NCBI GenBank assembly: GCA_013398015.1
Contig: VZRR01003267.1
Coordinates: forward strand, 240,794-304,793
Origin: Oreocharis arfaki
Lineage: Eukaryota > Chordata > Aves > Passeriformes > Paramythiidae
Length of the DNA: 64,000 nucleotides
Direction: 5' to 3'
Shown here in pieces: positions 38,780 to 49,830 of this stretch. Numbering within the stretch: the first letter of the stretch is position 1; each line of letters opens with the position of its first letter. A program made the position numbers and the translations under genes. The notes below the pieces were generated by a model. That model had not been told where the DNA came from. It made no database searches and saw only the letters and a list, made by a program, of their open reading frames with translations.

Positions 38780-39699
38780 CTGTAACAGAAACCAGCAAAC
38801 TGCAGTTACAGCCTTTTTTAACATTAAGTGTCAGTCTCCGATGCAGACACATATACTATAATTACACTATTATGGTAATTATTTGTGACTGCTTAATTAT
38901 GGAATGTATGTCTGCACTGGAATTTGATTAATTTTGGACAACTTTCGTGTCTCCTTTAGGAATACAATGTAGGTAAGGAACTGTAAAACTCAAATGCCAG
39001 TCTCCTGTAGGAATCTCCACACCTTCTGTCCTCTGAGGCCCTGGTGTGGAAGATGCCTCAGTGACCCTCGAGGTAGGCATGCCCCATAACTGAGGCTGTG
39101 CTTTCTGCAGGTGACAACACACCACACGGAACTGTTTGATCAACTGCCTACCTCAGATAACACCAATGAGACCTCTCTCATCTCAAAATACATCCATATG
39201 ATTATGAGTCATCTCATTAACATACATATGTGTGCACTCACAAGTAAGCCTATTTGATTACTAAAGAGATGTAAACCACTACTTGTGTTTAAACTGCAGG
39301 GTTTTTCCTGTTTCCATACAGGTGAATGTGGTGCAACTATGTTTGAAAAATTGTCTGGTTAGCTTTAATTTCAGACTGACGTAAGGGCGAAGGTGAACGG
39401 GAGTTGCAGTAAACACGGTTCTGAAGCCAGGTCTAGTTGTAACTCCCTGCTGTTTCTTTGTGAGAAAATGTTCCCGAGTTACCCAAACACTGTCAGTTTC
39501 AGTGTCAGTTTCACTGTCAGTTTCAGTGTCAGTTTCACTGTCAGTTTCAGTGTCAGTTTCACTACACAGGCAACTGTTGTGCCAATCACAAACATTTACC
39601 TTGAAACACACTCTGAAACATAAAGCAATCCACAAACCCACGCTGGGAGGTTCCCGATACAGCAGGAGCTGCCAAAGGAGGGGTTTGGCACCTCCGTGA
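38780..39699 (-). other. C7orf50 intron 1
   Basis: Sequence between the first coding exon and the CpG-island promoter. It holds the 12-base minisatellite at 39,491-39,563 and otherwise no recognisable element. The long minus-strand frame at 39,279-40,076 is open because of the repeat and the GC-rich island. Confidence 0.55.
39491..39563. repeat. Alternating 12-base minisatellite
   Basis: About six copies of a 12-base unit. GTCAGTTTCAGT and GTCAGTTTCACT alternate, giving a 24-base higher-order period. Read on the minus strand it would encode an acidic SETDTETD repeat, but there is no evidence of translation. Confidence 0.9.
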
Positions 39700-40650
39700 T
39701 ACCGGAGCCAGGCACGTGTCAGGCACGGCCATGCCCTGGCCAGGAGGGCACCCCCACAGCCAGCACCTACCCCCGGCTCCGCTTCATAACCAGGTCCCCT
39801 GGATTCGCTTCCCAACCCACGACCCCGGGTCCGCGTCCCAACACAAACCCCCTGGTTCACGTCCCACCGCACACCCCCGGGTTCGCCGCAGCGCACCCAG
39901 CCACCGCCGCGCACGTGGCGTGGCCAGGCCGGGCCGTGCTGGGCCTCCCCACCCCTCCCGCAGCTCCGGGCGGGCAGGGGGACCCCCGTAGGAATTGCCT
40001 CCCCCCGGGGGGAACCCCGGGCTGCGCTCCCCGTCCGTTCACACACGCACCTCCCGCAGCCACCGCCTCGGCTCATTCAACCGAGCCCCACGCTTGCCGC
40101 CGCTGCCCGCCCCCTGCCTCTGATTGGCTACGAGGCGAGAATGGAGGCATCCGGTTGGCTCCTGGCCTGTCAATCACTCCACTGGCCAATAGGGAGCCCC
40201 GCTCGGCGTTAAAGAGCCCACGGGGAACACGTGTGCCGAGGAATGCTTCACCGGCTTCTGGCAGCGCGGGTGATGTCAACTTTCCGCGCCGAGATCCGCC
40301 TGTGGCCTCGCCCCTCTTCCTGGGAGATTCCCGGAATCGGGAGCGTCCCGGGGCCCGGCCGGGATCCGCCCGTGCGCTCACAGGGATCCACCCGCACCCT
40401 GCCCGGGACCCACTGCACCCTGCCCGGGACCCACCCGCACCCTGCCAGGGATCGTCCCGTGGCCGGGTAGGGACCGCCAGGGCCTGCCAGGGATCCACCC
40501 GCATCCTGACAGGGGTCCCTGGGGCCTCGCAGGATCCACCCGCGCCCTTCCTGGGACCCCCCATGGCCTGGCAGGGATTGTCCCGTGTCCTGGGGCGTCT
40601 GATGGAGTGCGTGGGAAGAGGCCAAGGGTGTGGTTTGACAGGACGAGAAG
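39700..40650 (-). promoter_or_regulatory. CpG-island promoter of C7orf50
   Basis: A dense CpG island with CCAAT boxes in both orientations (ATTGG at 40,123-40,127, CCAAT at 40,186-40,190), GC boxes and a CACGTG E-box at 40,228-40,233. No TATA box is obvious. This is a housekeeping-type promoter layout. A possible first noncoding exon on the minus strand would end at a GAG|GTGCGT donor near 40,051 and splice to the acceptor near 38,780. The exact transcription start cannot be read from sequence, and divergent plus-strand transcription is possible. Confidence 0.7.
40376..40580. repeat. Degenerate GC-rich minisatellite in the promoter island
   Basis: Repeated words such as GGGACCCACCCGCACCCTGCC, in imperfect units of about 20-21 bases with interruptions. 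They produce spurious long open frames on both strands. Confidence 0.75.
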
Positions 40651-42740
40651 ACACCTCCGAGGACAATTTCCAGGAAGCAAATTGCTTTCCATGTTTTCAT
40701 TTTCTATAAATGCCACACGTGCAAACTTTCCCGCTTCCCCTTGGTAATTTAAAGGCCAGAATTTTTACCACAAACACACACGTAGATGACGCGTTTTCTT
40801 CAGGACGACCTGAGACAGGGTGGTGGTTTCCTTTTGCTGGGACCCCAGCAGCAGCTGAGGTGCTGGATGTGGGAGCAGATGCTGCTGGCAAACAAGTCCC
40901 TGTACCATTCTGGGCACTGATGGGAGGGAAGAGGCAACCCCTGCTTTCCTCCTCTTCCACCTCCTCCCCACACTGAGGTGCCATCCTGTCTCCCTGCCAT
41001 CACTGCTGGGCTGGGAGAGCCTCTCTCCCCTGGTCCGTGTTCGTGGAATCCCCTTTCCAAACCACCGGTGGGGTCCACGGCACCATTTGGCAGTGGGTGG
41101 CCAGTTAGAAATAATACAAAAAAAATATAAAATGTATGTAAAATATAGCAGTGTGCTAGGGCCGAGTTAGGGCGTTGGCACACAGGGGATAATCAGGCGG
41201 TGGTGGTACCTAAAACTGAAGTTGTAATTTCAGCTTTCGCTCCAATGTGCAATAATGTTTTCTATGTTTAGACTCCCTAAAATAAAGTTTGTTATTGCAT
41301 ATCCTATTGTGACATCCTGTGGTTAAGCACGGTATTGCAGACACTGCCAAATCACAATCTTGGCTGCACGATTGCAAAAAAATGAGTGTATATGGAGTGA
41401 ACATGGGAACTGAACTCATACCTGTATTACATGTTCAGTTCTGCCAACTAGCTGTGATCTTCTCCAGGATGAGAAATCACACTGGGTCAAATTTTAATAT
41501 GGGAGAGCACAGATATTTGTTCTGTGCTGGCCTGAAACTACATCTGTCCTTTCTTAGGAAAGGCCTATGACTCAGGGTATTTATTGTTTGCATGCTGTTA
41601 TGAGGGACCATAAATCCACATTTCCGCCTTCGGCAGCACTGCCACTCCAAGGGTTAAACTGTTCAAAGAGAAGAGACACAACAGTCTCTGCACAGCTGCA
41701 GAACCCCTCGAGGTTGTACAAAGCACATGCATTGACTGCACTTGTGCTCCCATCTCTTACAGTATCGGCCAAGATTATTTTCCCCAGGTCAGGGAACTCA
41801 GCACCCTCTGCTCTGCAGCGTGCTCCTCCTCCCAGTGCTCCTCAGCAGCGCTGGGCACTCGCAGCTGCCGGGGACTGAAGGGGCTACAACTACCCTGCAG
41901 TCAGTCCTAAGCCAGCACTCCAGCCCAGCAACCCCGGCATGCAGAGGAATGGCTCCAGTGACACATGAAATTGAGGTCTTGACCCCCTGACACCAGCAGT
42001 AAGCCCTGGCATTTTTCTCACAATTAGCTGGATGAGAGGTCTGCTTAGATCCCAGCTGGGGAATTAGCATTGTTCATTAACAGCACATTTCCATCTCATC
42101 AACCTCCAGTATTTCAGGCCTCAAGCTAAGCAGCTGGATACTCATGCAGCTTTAAAGAGCCGAGAGAGCTGATCGTGATAATAGATGGAGCATTAACTGT
42201 TATGACTTCACTTGTTTAAGCTTTTCAGGAAGACAGCAAGAGCAGCCTCCCTAAACAATGCTGTATTTTGGCCTCATTCTCATTACAAGACACTGTTAAT
42301 GCTGCTTTCTCTAGCTTCCTTTTCTCCCTGAAACCACAAAATATATCCCTGCAAATCTGTATTTCTGTCTAAGGGGCAGTAAGTGTTGAAGAATTACACT
42401 GCACGTGCCTCTGCGAGCACTAGCCTTCAGACAGGGCCTGGAAAAAAGATGGTATGGCTTTATGAATAAAGTTCTTCCAGTGACATTCAGAAACCAAGAG
42501 GAAGCTTATATGAACTTGCTTCACGTTGATGTGAAGGATTGAGACATATGACAGTAGCTTGTATTTCAGATTCTCATTTTGGGAGGTTCCTAAGTTCAGG
42601 CTTGGCATGACCTAAGCAAAGCTGGCTGTATTTTAATGCCAATTGTAATCTTCTTCCTACGACCATCCCCCAGTTTATTACATCAAATATTTTTCCTAGT
42701 ATTAAAGTTCTTATTCCAGATATAGGAACAAATAACATTG
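40651..42740. other. Spacer between the C7orf50 promoter and the ZFAND2A 3' end
   Basis: No gene seen. The part from about 41,990 to 42,320 is AT-rich and full of homeodomain-like ATTA words (ATTAGC, CATTAAC, GTTAATGC) without repeat character, so it may be conserved regulatory DNA. The part at 40,800-41,100 is moderately GC-rich. Confidence 0.45.
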
Positions 42741-42758
42741 GCTTGGAAAGGGTAACAG

Positions 42759-42764
42759 TTTATT
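42759..42764 (-). terminator. Polyadenylation signal of ZFAND2A
   Basis: AATAAA on the minus strand (TTTATT on plus), about 410 bases after the ZFAND2A stop codon at 43,177. It is the first canonical signal downstream of the gene. A possible alternative last exon starting after a tttttcag-like acceptor at about 42,885 would use the same signal. Confidence 0.6.
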
Positions 42765-43176
42765 GAATGCATACAAAATTATGATACAAAAATAAGTTAA
42801 TTGCATAGAAATTTAAAGAGAGAGATAAACTATTAACTTTAAAATAAAGGTGTGATCCAGACATGAAGAGCCTCTACTATCTGCACCTGAAAAGACACAA
42901 GAATGCACTGTAAGGATTACACAACTAGAACTTTCAGTCGCAAGGAGCTACAACGTGCCAGGGAAGGGCTTGGGCCATTTATTTTAATTCAGATGTTTGC
43001 TGTGCTTTCCTCGGCACTCTGATGCCACACCATTTTTCCAGAACTTGGGAGACCAACGTGCACATACAACAATTTGATATCCTCAAGCCTGTGTCTATGT
43101 GGCCACTTTAATGACTGTAGAGAAGCAGGGATTTACCTGTGCTCTCAGAGCCCCTATGCTGCACTCCCAACACCAC

Positions 43177-45761
43177 TTACAGGTCACCTACCAACCCTAG
43201 AGCAGTCAGAGGTGTGACAGGGGCACTGCTACATCGCCTAGCCTTAAGAAACGTTTGCTTTTTCTCCTTCTGCAGCTGATACCTGTTGTGCTGACGATTC
43301 CCATTAGATGGCACTCCAATTGCTCCCGGGGGCTTGAAGGTGGGATGAGAGGCTCTCATCAGAGCTGCGTATCTACAAACAAACACAACCAGGCTCAGCA
43401 CCTGCGCACTCTGTAGTTTCACTCTTCCATCCAGTTTAATCATCTGCATCTGTCACACAAATCTCACAGTCCTACTGCACACAACAGTCAAGGTATGTCT
43501 GCCTGCAAGAGATGGATTTTTTTATTAAAATTAAGTTTAAACTTGGCTTGTCAGGGTATTGATTATTCTTGGTTACTTCAAGGTGCTGGACAGAGCTTGG
43601 GGATTTTAGTATTTGGATCCAGATCTCAAAGGGTGCTTGAGTTGGACGGTGATTATTCTCAGTTAGGAGAGACTGACACAGACAAGGTTGAAAATTCAGG
43701 AAAGCATTTGACAAGCCTTTTCTCTTGGCTCAGAAATTAAGGCTGACATTTCAGAAATTCAGCTTGAGGTGCAAAGAGGAACTCATGGCTGTTTTATTGA
43801 CATGACCAGTAGTTTACAGAATTCCCTGTCTGTCCAAGCTCCCCACCAACCCCTGATACCAGCCCTGAAATGTCATCTTGAGCTGAAGTACCACAAGAAC
43901 AGCTCACCCTGCCTTGGAGATGGGCTGGTTGCTCCCTTTGCAGTCGTGATCCAGAGGATGCCGGTGTTTTATGCAGAAGTTGCCACCACACTGTTCACAA
44001 ATCACCTTCATCATCTCTTTCCTTTTGCAGCCTGGCTTTAAGCATTTGTTTGTGAAGATCTAAGTAAGGGAGGACAGGAAGTTGGCAATGTTTGCTTTCT
44101 GGGAGCAATGACCAAGCTGAAGCACAAATATTCAAGAGGCCTTAGAGCTAAGATGAAACAGAGCAAGTTTCTACACACTCTGCTGTCAGAAGGCCCAACT
44201 TCACGAACATTAGGAAGGCAGTTTAGACTTCAGCAGCAATTTTCTTACCTTCTGCTTTTGCTGTGCTGGGTTGTATTTGCAGTCCTTATCTATGTGTGCT
44301 CCAACCACAATATCTGGGATTTCTCCCTTCTGCACTGGGATAGGTGTGTTACAGAGAGGACACACTGGGACCTGCACATTCTAAGAACACACAACACAGA
44401 TGGGAATGAGAGAATTATAGAATTGGTTAGGTTGAAATAAACCTTTAAGATAATCAAGTCCAACCATTGCAAGTCCAACCCTGTTTTTCTATCCTTCCCC
44501 TTCTCTTACCCACAGGTGATAGAAGCATATTCCCAAGTGCTTCACGGTCTCATTTGCTAATGCTTTTAAAGATACACTTCAAAACAGTAACTGCAAATCA
44601 CTGTCCAAAAATCACACAGACATGCTTTGCCAAATCGATTTGTAGCAACATATTTGGTAAATTTACTTTAAGTATCCTTTTGGCTTTTCTGGAATTACAG
44701 CCTTTGAATAATTCAAAGCCCAAGTACAGGCCAGAAATCCAAGCCTGGCCCCTCTTGTTCTATTTATTTCTTCTGTAGTTTCATGTTTGTTGTCCTTCAA
44801 TTTACAGGACTTGGACTGCAGAAAATTTTGGACCACAATACTTAAAATATAAAGCACTGTGAGTGAAAGAAACTAGAATCTAACAGAAGTGACCTCTGAA
44901 ATGTCGTGTTTGTATCATGAACTTGCATCTTGTGGTTCTCCGATCTACTTTTATTGAAACCACAGGTGGAGGTTTAGAGCAGCCCTTATAAATGACGTAG
45001 CAATTCTGCAGGGTGAATTACTGACTCATGTCATACAGGAACTCACTTTCTTGTAGGCAGAGCTGCACTTGTGGTCATCGTAACGGATGTGATCTTTACA
45101 GAACACTTCCCCGCACGCGTCGCATTTCAGAGGAAGGAAATCTGGGAGAAGGATGAAAAAGAAAACAGATTTTCATGGAACAAAGTTAACAACACTAAGG
45201 ATACTCACAAAAGACTACAACCAGGTTATAAAGCAATTTTTGTCTAGTCACAATCCAATTATCACTAAAGAGATCAGATCCTTCTTCAAAAATAATAAAA
45301 CTAAAAAACCAACAGTGGTAAGTCTTCCTCTTTTTATCTGCAGTGTAAGACAAACACAAGCCATAAACACCTCAGGAGCTCCTCGAATGCAGAAAACTTA
45401 GTGAGCATCTAGTCAAGAGCTCAGAGCTGAGAAGTACAAATCCAAAGCCCAGCTTCGAAAGTAATTTTATTCACGAAAAGCCATCCCTTAACAGTTTAAC
45501 ACGTACAGGAACAACAGCCATCACTCTTTCCCTAGACCTACTGAGGCTGGGGAACTACAGCAGCAGCGCTGGTGCGTGCCCCTACCCACAGCAGCCCCGT
45601 ACAGCCTCGGGGGGCAGGAGCGGCCCCCCAGCACGCGCGTTACCCCTCCGTGACGAGCCCAGCGGAGCGGGTGCTTCTCGGGCTTCGGTCCCAGTCCTGC
45701 ACTTACCCAGCTGTTTGCAGGAGCGCTCGGAGCAGTGCTCGCCCAGCCACGGGAGCTCCAT
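43177..45761 (-). CDS. ZFAND2A: AN1-type zinc finger protein 2A (AIRAP), five coding exons
   Basis: Stress-induced protein that associates with the proteasome and helps clear damaged proteins (known for mammalian AIRAP). Exons by consensus GT-AG sites: 45,761-45,707, 45,141-45,047, 44,380-44,249, 44,059-43,908 and 43,372-43,177. Joined they give 209 residues starting MELPWLGEHCSERSC, with all phases agreeing. AN1 finger 1 uses C10, C15, C25, C28, C33, H36, H42 and C44. A linker with VPVCPLCNTPIP and IPDIVVGAHIDKDC follows. AN1 finger 2 spans C100 to C134 (C100, C105, C115, C118, C123, H126/H128, H132, C134). The C-terminal exon begins YAALMRAS, is basic, and contains no ubiquitin-interacting motif, favouring ZFAND2A over ZFAND2B. 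Human ZFAND2A is about 145 residues, so this tail is longer. A donor (TTG|GTAGGT) just before the stop could splice to an extra exon near 42,885, leaving the end uncertain. It is a single-copy, intact gene. Confidence 0.95.
44408..44472 (-). mobile_element. CR1 LINE 3' fragment in ZFAND2A intron
   Basis: Reads as the reverse complement of a CR1 3' end: AGAATTATAGAATTGGTTAGG-like start, then 'aaacctttaaga', then 'atcaagtccaaccatt'. Only about 65 bases survive, just upstream (in the ZFAND2A direction) of the third coding exon. Confidence 0.8.
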
Positions 45762-45797
45762 GGTGCAGCAGGACCCTCGCCCCAGGCACGGGGACGG

Positions 45798-45830
45798 TGA
45801 CACGGACACGGACACGGACACGGACACGGG
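45798..45830. repeat. CGGACA hexanucleotide repeat
   Basis: About five copies of a six-base unit (ACACGG) within 40-70 bases of the ZFAND2A start codon, probably in its 5' untranslated region. Confidence 0.85.
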
Positions 45831-45861
45831 CGCAGCCGCCGTGGCTTTATGGGCTGCCGGT

Positions 45862-45870
45862 GCTGAGTCA
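45862..45870 (-). promoter_or_regulatory. TGACTCAGC site 1 (AP-1/antioxidant-response type)
   Basis: TGACTCAGC on the minus strand, about 100 bases upstream of the ZFAND2A ATG. With the flanking base it extends to TGACTCAGCA, a half-palindromic Maf-recognition match. Confidence 0.65.
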
Positions 45871-45882
45871 CCGCGGCCACGC

Positions 45883-45891
45883 GCTGAGTCA
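45883..45891 (-). promoter_or_regulatory. TGACTCAGC site 2
   Basis: Second exact TGACTCAGC, 21 bases (two helical turns) from site 1, in the same orientation. Confidence 0.65.
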
Positions 45892-45917
45892 CGCTCCCGC
45901 CGCACGGCCACCTCCCG

Positions 45918-45925
45918 TGACGTCA
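45918..45925. promoter_or_regulatory. Perfect TGACGTCA (CRE/ATF) site
   Basis: Full palindromic cAMP/ATF response element, about 155 bases upstream of the ZFAND2A ATG and close to a CCAAT box at 45,938. Confidence 0.7.
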
Positions 45926-46012
45926 CCGCCGCCCGAGCCAATGGCACGCTGCCGCTGCCGCCACTGTCTGCAGCGCGTGCGCCGTGGGCGGCCAATGGGA
46001 GGCCAGGGGGTG

Positions 46013-46021
46013 GCTGAGTCA
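46013..46021 (-). promoter_or_regulatory. TGACTCAGC site 3
   Basis: Third exact TGACTCAGC, about 250 bases upstream of the ATG, at the edge of the CpG island and just before the hexanucleotide array. Confidence 0.6.
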
Positions 46022-46043
46022 TGGCAGGGGGCGGGGCCTGGAA

Positions 46044-46212
46044 GTGGGAATGGGGATGGGGATGGGAGTGGGAGTGGGAGTGGGAATGGGAATGGGAATG
46101 GGAATGGGAATGGGAATGGGAATGTAAATGGGAATGGGAATGGGAGTGGGAGTGGGAATGAGAATGAGAATGAGGGTGGGGATGGGAATGAGAATGGGAA
46201 TGAGAATAGGGA
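46044..46212. repeat. GGGAAT-type hexanucleotide array
   Basis: About 28 six-base units, mostly GGGAAT with GGGAGT, GGGGAT and GAGAAT variants, about 300-450 bases upstream of ZFAND2A. It produces spurious Gly-Asn, Ser-His and Pro-Ile repeat frames on either strand. Length polymorphism is likely. Confidence 0.95.
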
Positions 46213-48460
46213 TACTCATGGAGGTGAGAAAGGGCTTGGGGCAACAGGGCAAGGGGAAGGGCATGTGCATAGAGATGAGTTCAGGGTGGAGGTGAGAGGG
46301 AGTGGTAATGAAGACGAGGGCTCTCCAGCTTCCTCAGGGAATCACATCCACACGCCACAAGCATTCCCGCTGCTGTGAACTCCCTGTGGTGCAAGCGCAC
46401 AAAGGGATGGGAGTACAGGGCTGTCACAGCCATGGGACACCTGTGGGAGAATGACACAGTAAAGCCCGTGTTGGACTGAGATCACTGGAGTGCCACAGCC
46501 CTTTGCCAGTGCCATTCTTATTTCTGTTCTTCATCACGGCTTCGGCCGCTGCACCATCCCTCTGGATTGCAATGCTTAAATTACGGTATTTCCAAAGTTC
46601 AAAATAAATCCAGAGAGCTTGATGAGAGAGGGTGTTCTTGTCACAGCCGGCTGATGCTCGGGGCCCTGCTGCAGGACTTCAGCATGGGCTGCAACTGGTC
46701 AGTGTGAGCAGACTGCAATGGGCTGCAACTGGTTTGAGGGGACTGTGATAGCTGGTTTGGGTGCACAAGCCTCAGCTGCAGCTATGGGTTTGCACAAGTC
46801 AACCATGAACTTTCCCAGCTGGTCTCTGGTTTTAAATGCTTGTCTCACTTTGACGAGGCACCCTGAGATCAAGGTGTATTTTAGAGGTGCTGATCTTTGG
46901 AGGTGTGTGACAATACTGGCTTTGCAAAGAGCAGAGGAGGACTGTTGATTCCGTGACATTTGCTACAGGACTGAGAAGTGACAAAGTGTTTTTCTGCCCC
47001 TGCTCTCCCCAGAAAACACCTGACTCTCTGCTGTAGTGCATGACTCAGATGCAGAGCGGAGCCATGAGGTCAAAGGGGAGCTTTAGGATTGCATGTGCCG
47101 GCTGCCTGCACAGGCCACTTTGTGCTGCTGGGCTCTGGGAATGGCATGTGCCACTCCTCCACCTTTCACGTCACCCGCCAACGTGGCACTCATGTGACTC
47201 CTGCCGTGGGTGCCAGCTCGCAGCCAACCCACTTGGAGCACTTCCCAATGGCACAGTCCTGCTGGTTTAAATGATACCGTGTCATCAGCCAGACACTCCT
47301 CTCACTCTTCGATTAATTTTCTCTCCTGAACCCATAAAATTACCAAATCTCCTCGTGTGAACCCTTACTCCACAGAACGGCTGTGCTGACAGAGCATTGG
47401 ATTCTGCCACATGTCTTTGGTTTGTGGAGGGCAAGCTCTGGTTTCACCTCCTCCACTGTGGTGTTCGATGCAAACCCTGGTGCTCTCCAGCCCAGGGAGA
47501 GCTCTGGGTGTTCTTTCGTGCCCCTTTGGGCACACAGCCATGCCTGGCACTTGACAATACAATCCTGCAGCATCTTCCACCAGGGTTCTTTGGCCGGTGG
47601 CCTGTGATTAAAAAGACTTCCTTTGCCTGAGCTGAGCCAGATCCCTGGTGTGTGCCAGGGTGGCAGGGGACAGACAGAGTATGACACTCTCCCCTATTTC
47701 TTTTGTTCTTCTGACTTGGTTGGTTCTGGCAGTTTGGGATGGGTGGATTTTGAAAAGGAAGAGGAAACAACAAAAAATATCCAAATACAAATAGTAAGAG
47801 AAAGTCCAGTTCTCCAAGGTACTGCAAGAACTTGGCTCTATTATGCATCAGCTTCCTTATACAATTTATACAAGTCAACAACCTGGGAGGTGCAAAAAAA
47901 CCCAACACGTCCTGCTGAGCTCACAGGCTGATTTGCTTCATACAAAACACCTACCCAGTGCCTGAGAGGAGTGGGAGCCCAGTGATCTCCCTGGGAAGGC
48001 TTGCCAAAAAGTGATGGGGTGAGCTGAGCAGAGAGGAAGAGGCTGGTGTCTTCCCTGGCTGGCTAAGAGTGCCATGCAGACTGGAGAGCTGCTGCCAGAG
48101 GAATCACGTTTTATGGTGGAGAAGGGAGGAGTTTGCTTATGGATAACAACAGAAATGGCTCTGCTCAGATTAGATGCTCTTAAGGAAGAACTGTAAATCC
48201 CAAGTCTGGAAACCCACATAGTACAGGCAGCCGTCTTAATAGAAACGAGGATTAGAAATTAGCTGAGGTCTTTAGTGATATTTTTAGAAGGTTGCTCCTG
48301 ACAGGTTAGGCTGCTGAGAACCAGAGGAAAGTGCCGTACCCTGTATTACTTGCGAAAGGATCACACGGTGCAGTGTGTGATTAGAGGCTGGCTAGCTTAG
48401 CGACAAGGGGGATAGGTGGGTTAGGGCTGATTTGGGGGGAATTAGCAAGGGAAATTGCTT
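46213..48460. other. Intergenic DNA; no gene seen
   Basis: Moderate GC, with several open frames of 60-150 codons on both strands but no domain, splice pattern or homology that I recognise. Confidence 0.5.
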
Positions 48461-48540
48461 GGGAAGCAGAATTTGATTAGAGGCAGCCAACGTGGATTTG
48501 TGAAAGGAAAGCTATGTGTAACTAACTTGCTGGAGTCTGG
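48461..48540 (+). mobile_element. CR1 LINE reverse-transcriptase remnant
   Basis: One plus-strand frame reads KQNLIRGSQRGFVKGKLC followed by VTNLLE. This matches the SQHGF-x-KG-x-SC-x-TNL motif of the fingers region of CR1 reverse transcriptase. No longer open frame surrounds it, so this is a short decayed internal fragment, unlike the 3'-end fragments elsewhere in the window. Confidence 0.7.
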
Positions 48541-49489
48541 GGGAGGCAGCGTTCCCTGGCAGCCTGTGGAGTGTTAGTTTTATACAACCTCATCTGCAAA
48601 GGGAAGGCCTGGCCCCTTTGCCACCAGAATGGCGACACTGGGTAGGGTGGATGAGGTTCACCTCCCTCCCTTGTATCTGCATGGACTCTTTGCCTCCTCC
48701 TTCCCCAGCCATCCCTTCTGCTTCCTTTCTAGTTTTTGTGGGAGGAGGCCTATTGCTTTTCCCCATACTCTTCTCTTCGTCCTTCCTTTCCTCTCCCTCC
48801 AGTCCATGGGATTGCCTCTTGTCAGGATATTAAACATCACTGTCCACCCCACCACACCAGCATGGTCTGCCTTAGGACCCACATTGCATCCTAAAGAGGG
48901 GATAAAACACTTCAGAAGAACATTCATGGGCAGCAGGGGAGCAACTGTCCAACATCACTGCCAGCTACAGACACGACACAGATGGGGGCCAGGGATGTGG
49001 TTCCATCCTGTCTCTCAGGGCTGAGTCTGCCCCCCTTCTACCACCCTGGGTGATGACAGCACAGTGCAGAGATGCCCATGGCCAAGACAGGCAGGTCCAT
49101 CCACCTCCTCTCTGCCTTGTGTGCCCCAAACTCCTCCCAACACTGTCCAGAAGACACAGATGAGTCCCCTGTCCCTGGTGTCCACAAGGCCACCTCATTG
49201 CCTGCGTCCTTCTGCACCAGCATCCTGCTTGTTGCTCCAGCTGCAGAGCCACTGCTGTGGCATTAACATTCGTGTGACTCCAGCTCTCATTTGCCTTTTC
49301 CAGGTCTTCTGAACTCCAATCCCGATGTCCTGCTTTTCAGCTCATAATTTCGTACCAGGCTCTTAAAACTGAATTTTATTTTTATTGCAATGACCCTGTG
49401 GTGCTGCCAGATGCCTCTGTGGAGGAGACATGACATCTCCATTACACAGCTCAGATAAGTGTCTTAAAGAGACCACACACAAAGGAGCC
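48541..49489. other. Intergenic DNA; no gene seen
   Basis: GC-moderate sequence with pyrimidine-rich tracts (48,660-48,810) and overlapping short open frames on both strands, none recognised. Confidence 0.5.
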
Positions 49490-49830
49490 TAATGGTACCT
49501 ATTTTTATTAGGTTTATTACAGGAGGGGAAGTAAAGCAGTCCGATCTCCCCACAGGATACTCCGTTAACAGCAGCAGACAGAGAGGAGAGATCTGTGGAG
49601 GCGGATCAGTTTTCCAAGAATATTAGCTACTGCTGCTCTAAAATTAGAGTCTAGGGAGAGCAGACAGGTTGACATAATTGAAAGGGCTGTCTTATGGGAT
49701 GACATAGTTAAACGAGTCCGTGATCAGCTTTAGAGTGACAGCTCAGCGACTTCTTCTAATCCTCAAAGGAGCGCTGAGTTGCGAGGCTGTGATTTAACTA
49801 GTCCTGGATCTTATCTTGTGATGATGTCAA
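49490..49830. promoter_or_regulatory. Candidate conserved non-coding element
   Basis: Non-repetitive AT-rich block with abrupt edges in GC-richer desert, packed with factor-like words (TGACATAATTG, GATAAG-type, TAACTAGTCCTGG, AATATTAGC). It has no coding frame and no repeat features. Such blocks cluster around developmental homeobox genes; UNCX is expected to the right. The call rests on appearance alone. Confidence 0.35.

Larger units (their letters stand above)
45762..46030 (-). promoter_or_regulatory. CpG-rich stress-type promoter of ZFAND2A
   Basis: GC-rich, TATA-less region directly upstream of the ATG at 45,761. It contains three TGACTCAGC elements, a TGACGTCA element, CCAAT-type boxes at 45,938-45,942 and 45,992-45,996, and a CGGACA hexamer run. 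The mammalian gene is induced by arsenite and proteotoxic stress through HSF1. I did not see a clear array of inverted nGAAn heat-shock units here; the visible sites favour AP-1/NRF2-Maf and ATF/CREB factors. Confidence 0.75.

Noticed and set aside
39696..40709. 337-codon plus-strand open frame and several minus-strand frames in the CpG island
   Set aside because: High GC content and a degenerate minisatellite remove stop codons on both strands. The products are Pro/Arg/Gly-rich with no domain. The region is better explained as the C7orf50 promoter.
45572..46378. 268-codon plus-strand frame and Ser-His or Pro-Ile repeat frames on the minus strand
   Set aside because: They run through the ZFAND2A promoter and the hexanucleotide array. 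The repeats are translations of a simple repeat.
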